A DNA stretch of 64,000 nt from Oceanibaculum indicum P24 (lineage in GTDB: Bacteria; Pseudomonadota; Alphaproteobacteria; Oceanibaculales; Oceanibaculaceae), in the NCBI RefSeq assembly GCF_000299935.1, contig NZ_AMRL01000009.1, positions 62,001 through 126,000 of the forward strand, written 5' to 3'. Numbering within the stretch: position 1 is the stretch's first letter; every line of letters begins with the position of its first letter. Shown piece after piece: positions 62,941 through 64,000 of the stretch. Made by a program: the position numbers and the translations under genes. Below the pieces are notes generated by a model. That model worked only from the letters and a program-made list of their open reading frames with translations, ran no database searches and was not told where the DNA came from.

Positions 62941-64000
62941 ATGATGCATCGACTGTTCCGACCCTCCCTTGCAGTAATGTCCATGAACGCGCTTACCCGG
63001 CGCCTGGTGGGCGGGCTGCTCTGCCTGTGCATGGCCGTCGGGCTGACGCTTGGCAGCGCCCAGCCGGCCCCGGCGCAGAGCGGCAGCCTGCGGATCGCCG
63101 CCGTGGTGAATGACGAGATCATCTCGCTGTTCGACCTGGAGGTGCGGCTGTCCCTGACGCTGCTGGGCGCCAGCCTGCCCAACACGCGGGAGAACCGGCA
63201 GCGCCTTGCCGGGCAGGTGCTGCGCGCCATGATCGACGAGAAGCTGCAGATGCAGGAGGCCAAGCGCATCGGCATCACGGTATCCGACCAGGAGATCGCG
63301 GAGGCGATCCGCCGTATCGAGATGCAGAACCAGATGCCGCAGGGGGGGCTCGACCGGATGCTGGCCGGGCAGAATATCCCCCGGCAGACGTTGGAGGAAC
63401 AGTTGCGGGCCGCCCTGGCCTGGCGCCGCGTCGTCGCCCGCCGCTTTTCCAGCGGAGCCGAGATCAGCGACGAGGAGATCAACGAGCAGCTGGCGCAGAT
63501 CGAGGCGCGGCGCGGCCAGCCGGAAGTGCTGGTGAAGGAGATCCTGCTGCCGGTGGATACGCCCGAACGCGAGGCCGAGGTCCGCAGCTTCGCCGAGCGG
63601 CTGGTGTCGCAGTACCGCGAGGGCGCTCCCTTCGAGGGGCTGGCCCAGCAGTTCAGCCAGAGTGCGTCGGCCCGTGTCGGCGGCGATATCGGCTGGATCG
63701 GCGCGGATGCGCTGGATGAGCCGCTGGCCCAGGCCATTGCCGATCTGCCGGCGGGACAGATCACCGAGCCGATCCGCACCGTTCTTGGCTTCTATATCCT
63801 AAAGGTCGAGGATCGCCGCATCCGTGAGCAGGCACCGCCCAGCGATGCCATGGTGTCGCTGCGCCAGATCGCCCTGCCGGTGCCGCTCGATGCCCCGCCG
63901 GAGCGCCTGCAGGAAGTTGCCGGCCGCATGCGTGAAGCCGTCGCCCAGACCGCGGGGTGCGAGACCCTGCCTGATGTCGCGAAGAGCCTCGACGCGCCCG
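62941..64000 (+). CDS. surA: SurA-like periplasmic peptidyl-prolyl isomerase chaperone, 3' end cut
   Basis: The frame is open from ATG 62941 to the right edge (353 codons). A signal peptide (LLCLCMAVGLTLGSAQPAPAQ) is followed by the SurA N-terminal domain (VVNDEIISLFDLEVRLSLTL ... RAMIDEKLQMQEAKRIGI) and a parvulin domain (VLVKEILLPVDTP ... GGDIGWIGADALDEPLAQAI ... VLGFYILKVEDRR). It helps fold outer-membrane proteins such as LptD, whose gene lies 79 bases upstream. Several Met codons (62941, 62944, 62977, 62983) could start it. Confidence 0.88.
   Translation, partial: MMHRLFRPSLAVMSMNALTRRLVGGLLCLCMAVGLTLGSAQPAPAQSGSLRIAAVVNDEIISLFDLEVRLSLTLLGASLPNTRENRQRLAGQVLRAMIDEKLQMQEAKRIGITVSDQEIAEAIRRIEMQNQMPQGGLDRMLAGQNIPRQTLEEQLRAALAWRRVVARRFSSGAEISDEEINEQLAQIEARRGQPEVLVKEILLPVDTPEREAEVRSFAERLVSQYREGAPFEGLAQQFSQSASARVGGDIGWIGADALDEPLAQAIADLPAGQITEPIRTVLGFYILKVEDRRIREQAPPSDAMVSLRQIALPVPLDAPPERLQEVAGRMREAVAQTAGCETLPDVAKSLDAP

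Overview
The window is GC-rich chromosomal DNA from a purple, bacteriochlorophyll-a-making alphaproteobacterium. The supercluster order, the type of carotenoid genes, divK-pleD and the repeat families fit a Rhodospirillales-like lineage, but I cannot name a genus from sequence alone. acsF, the O2-dependent cyclase, means bacteriochlorophyll can be made in air, so an aerobic anoxygenic or facultative phototroph is likely.

Bases 1-24100 are the right part of a photosynthesis gene cluster. Plus-strand acsF-puhE-hemA-idi makes the isocyclic ring, helps assembly, and supplies 5-aminolevulinate and isoprenoid precursor. Facing it is a minus-strand superoperon, crtE-crtF-bchC-bchX-bchY-bchZ-pufQ-pufB-pufA-pufL-pufM-pufC (14999 down to 3954), ending in a clear terminator. 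crtD-crtC runs divergently from crtE. A second minus-strand operon, bchI-bchD-bchO-crtI-crtB plus a tiny membrane-protein gene, converges on crtC. crtB, C, D, E, F and I are present without crtA, which points to the spirilloxanthin series. TGT-N12-ACA palindromes (PpsR/CrtJ sites) mark three promoters: tandem pairs with exactly 8-bp spacing at bchC and at crtE/crtD, and a single site at bchI.

Bases 24236-34438 are general metabolism and stress: nitroreductase, DUF488 protein, the redox regulator ohrR divergent from ohr, a tandem universal stress protein, a CPA2 cation/proton antiporter, a LysR gene divergent from a TauD/TfdA dioxygenase, a LysE exporter, a TetR regulator, and the preQ0/queuosine operon queE-queD-queC. 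Bases 34519-41047 are a phosphate-starvation pst operon (Pho box, pstS, attenuator-like terminator, unusually large pstC and pstA, pstB) with no phoU next to it.

Bases 41023-64000 hold glucokinase with a second TauD/TfdA dioxygenase, a PQQ-type sugar dehydrogenase, a YdjM-like membrane protein, propionyl-CoA synthetase, divK-pleD, a ROK sugar kinase coupled to dinB, an acyl-CoA ligase, a pepA-liuC-mccA run (leucine/isovalerate catabolism), and the outer-membrane biogenesis block lptF-lptG-lptD-surA, cut by the right edge. Three intergenic palindromic repeats lie at 44.4, 51.8 and 53.7 kb. No gene-free stretch exceeds 300 bases; the longest, 51765-52045, is largely repeat. I saw no rRNA, tRNA, CRISPR array, insertion sequence or phage gene.

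I do not see a wholly new multi-gene system. The most unusual points are the crtD/crtC dual-coding overlap without an in-frame start, the 49-residue membrane protein behind crtB, the long C-terminal tail of the LH1 beta subunit, the expanded PstC/PstA pair, and a QueD lacking the usual catalytic cysteine.
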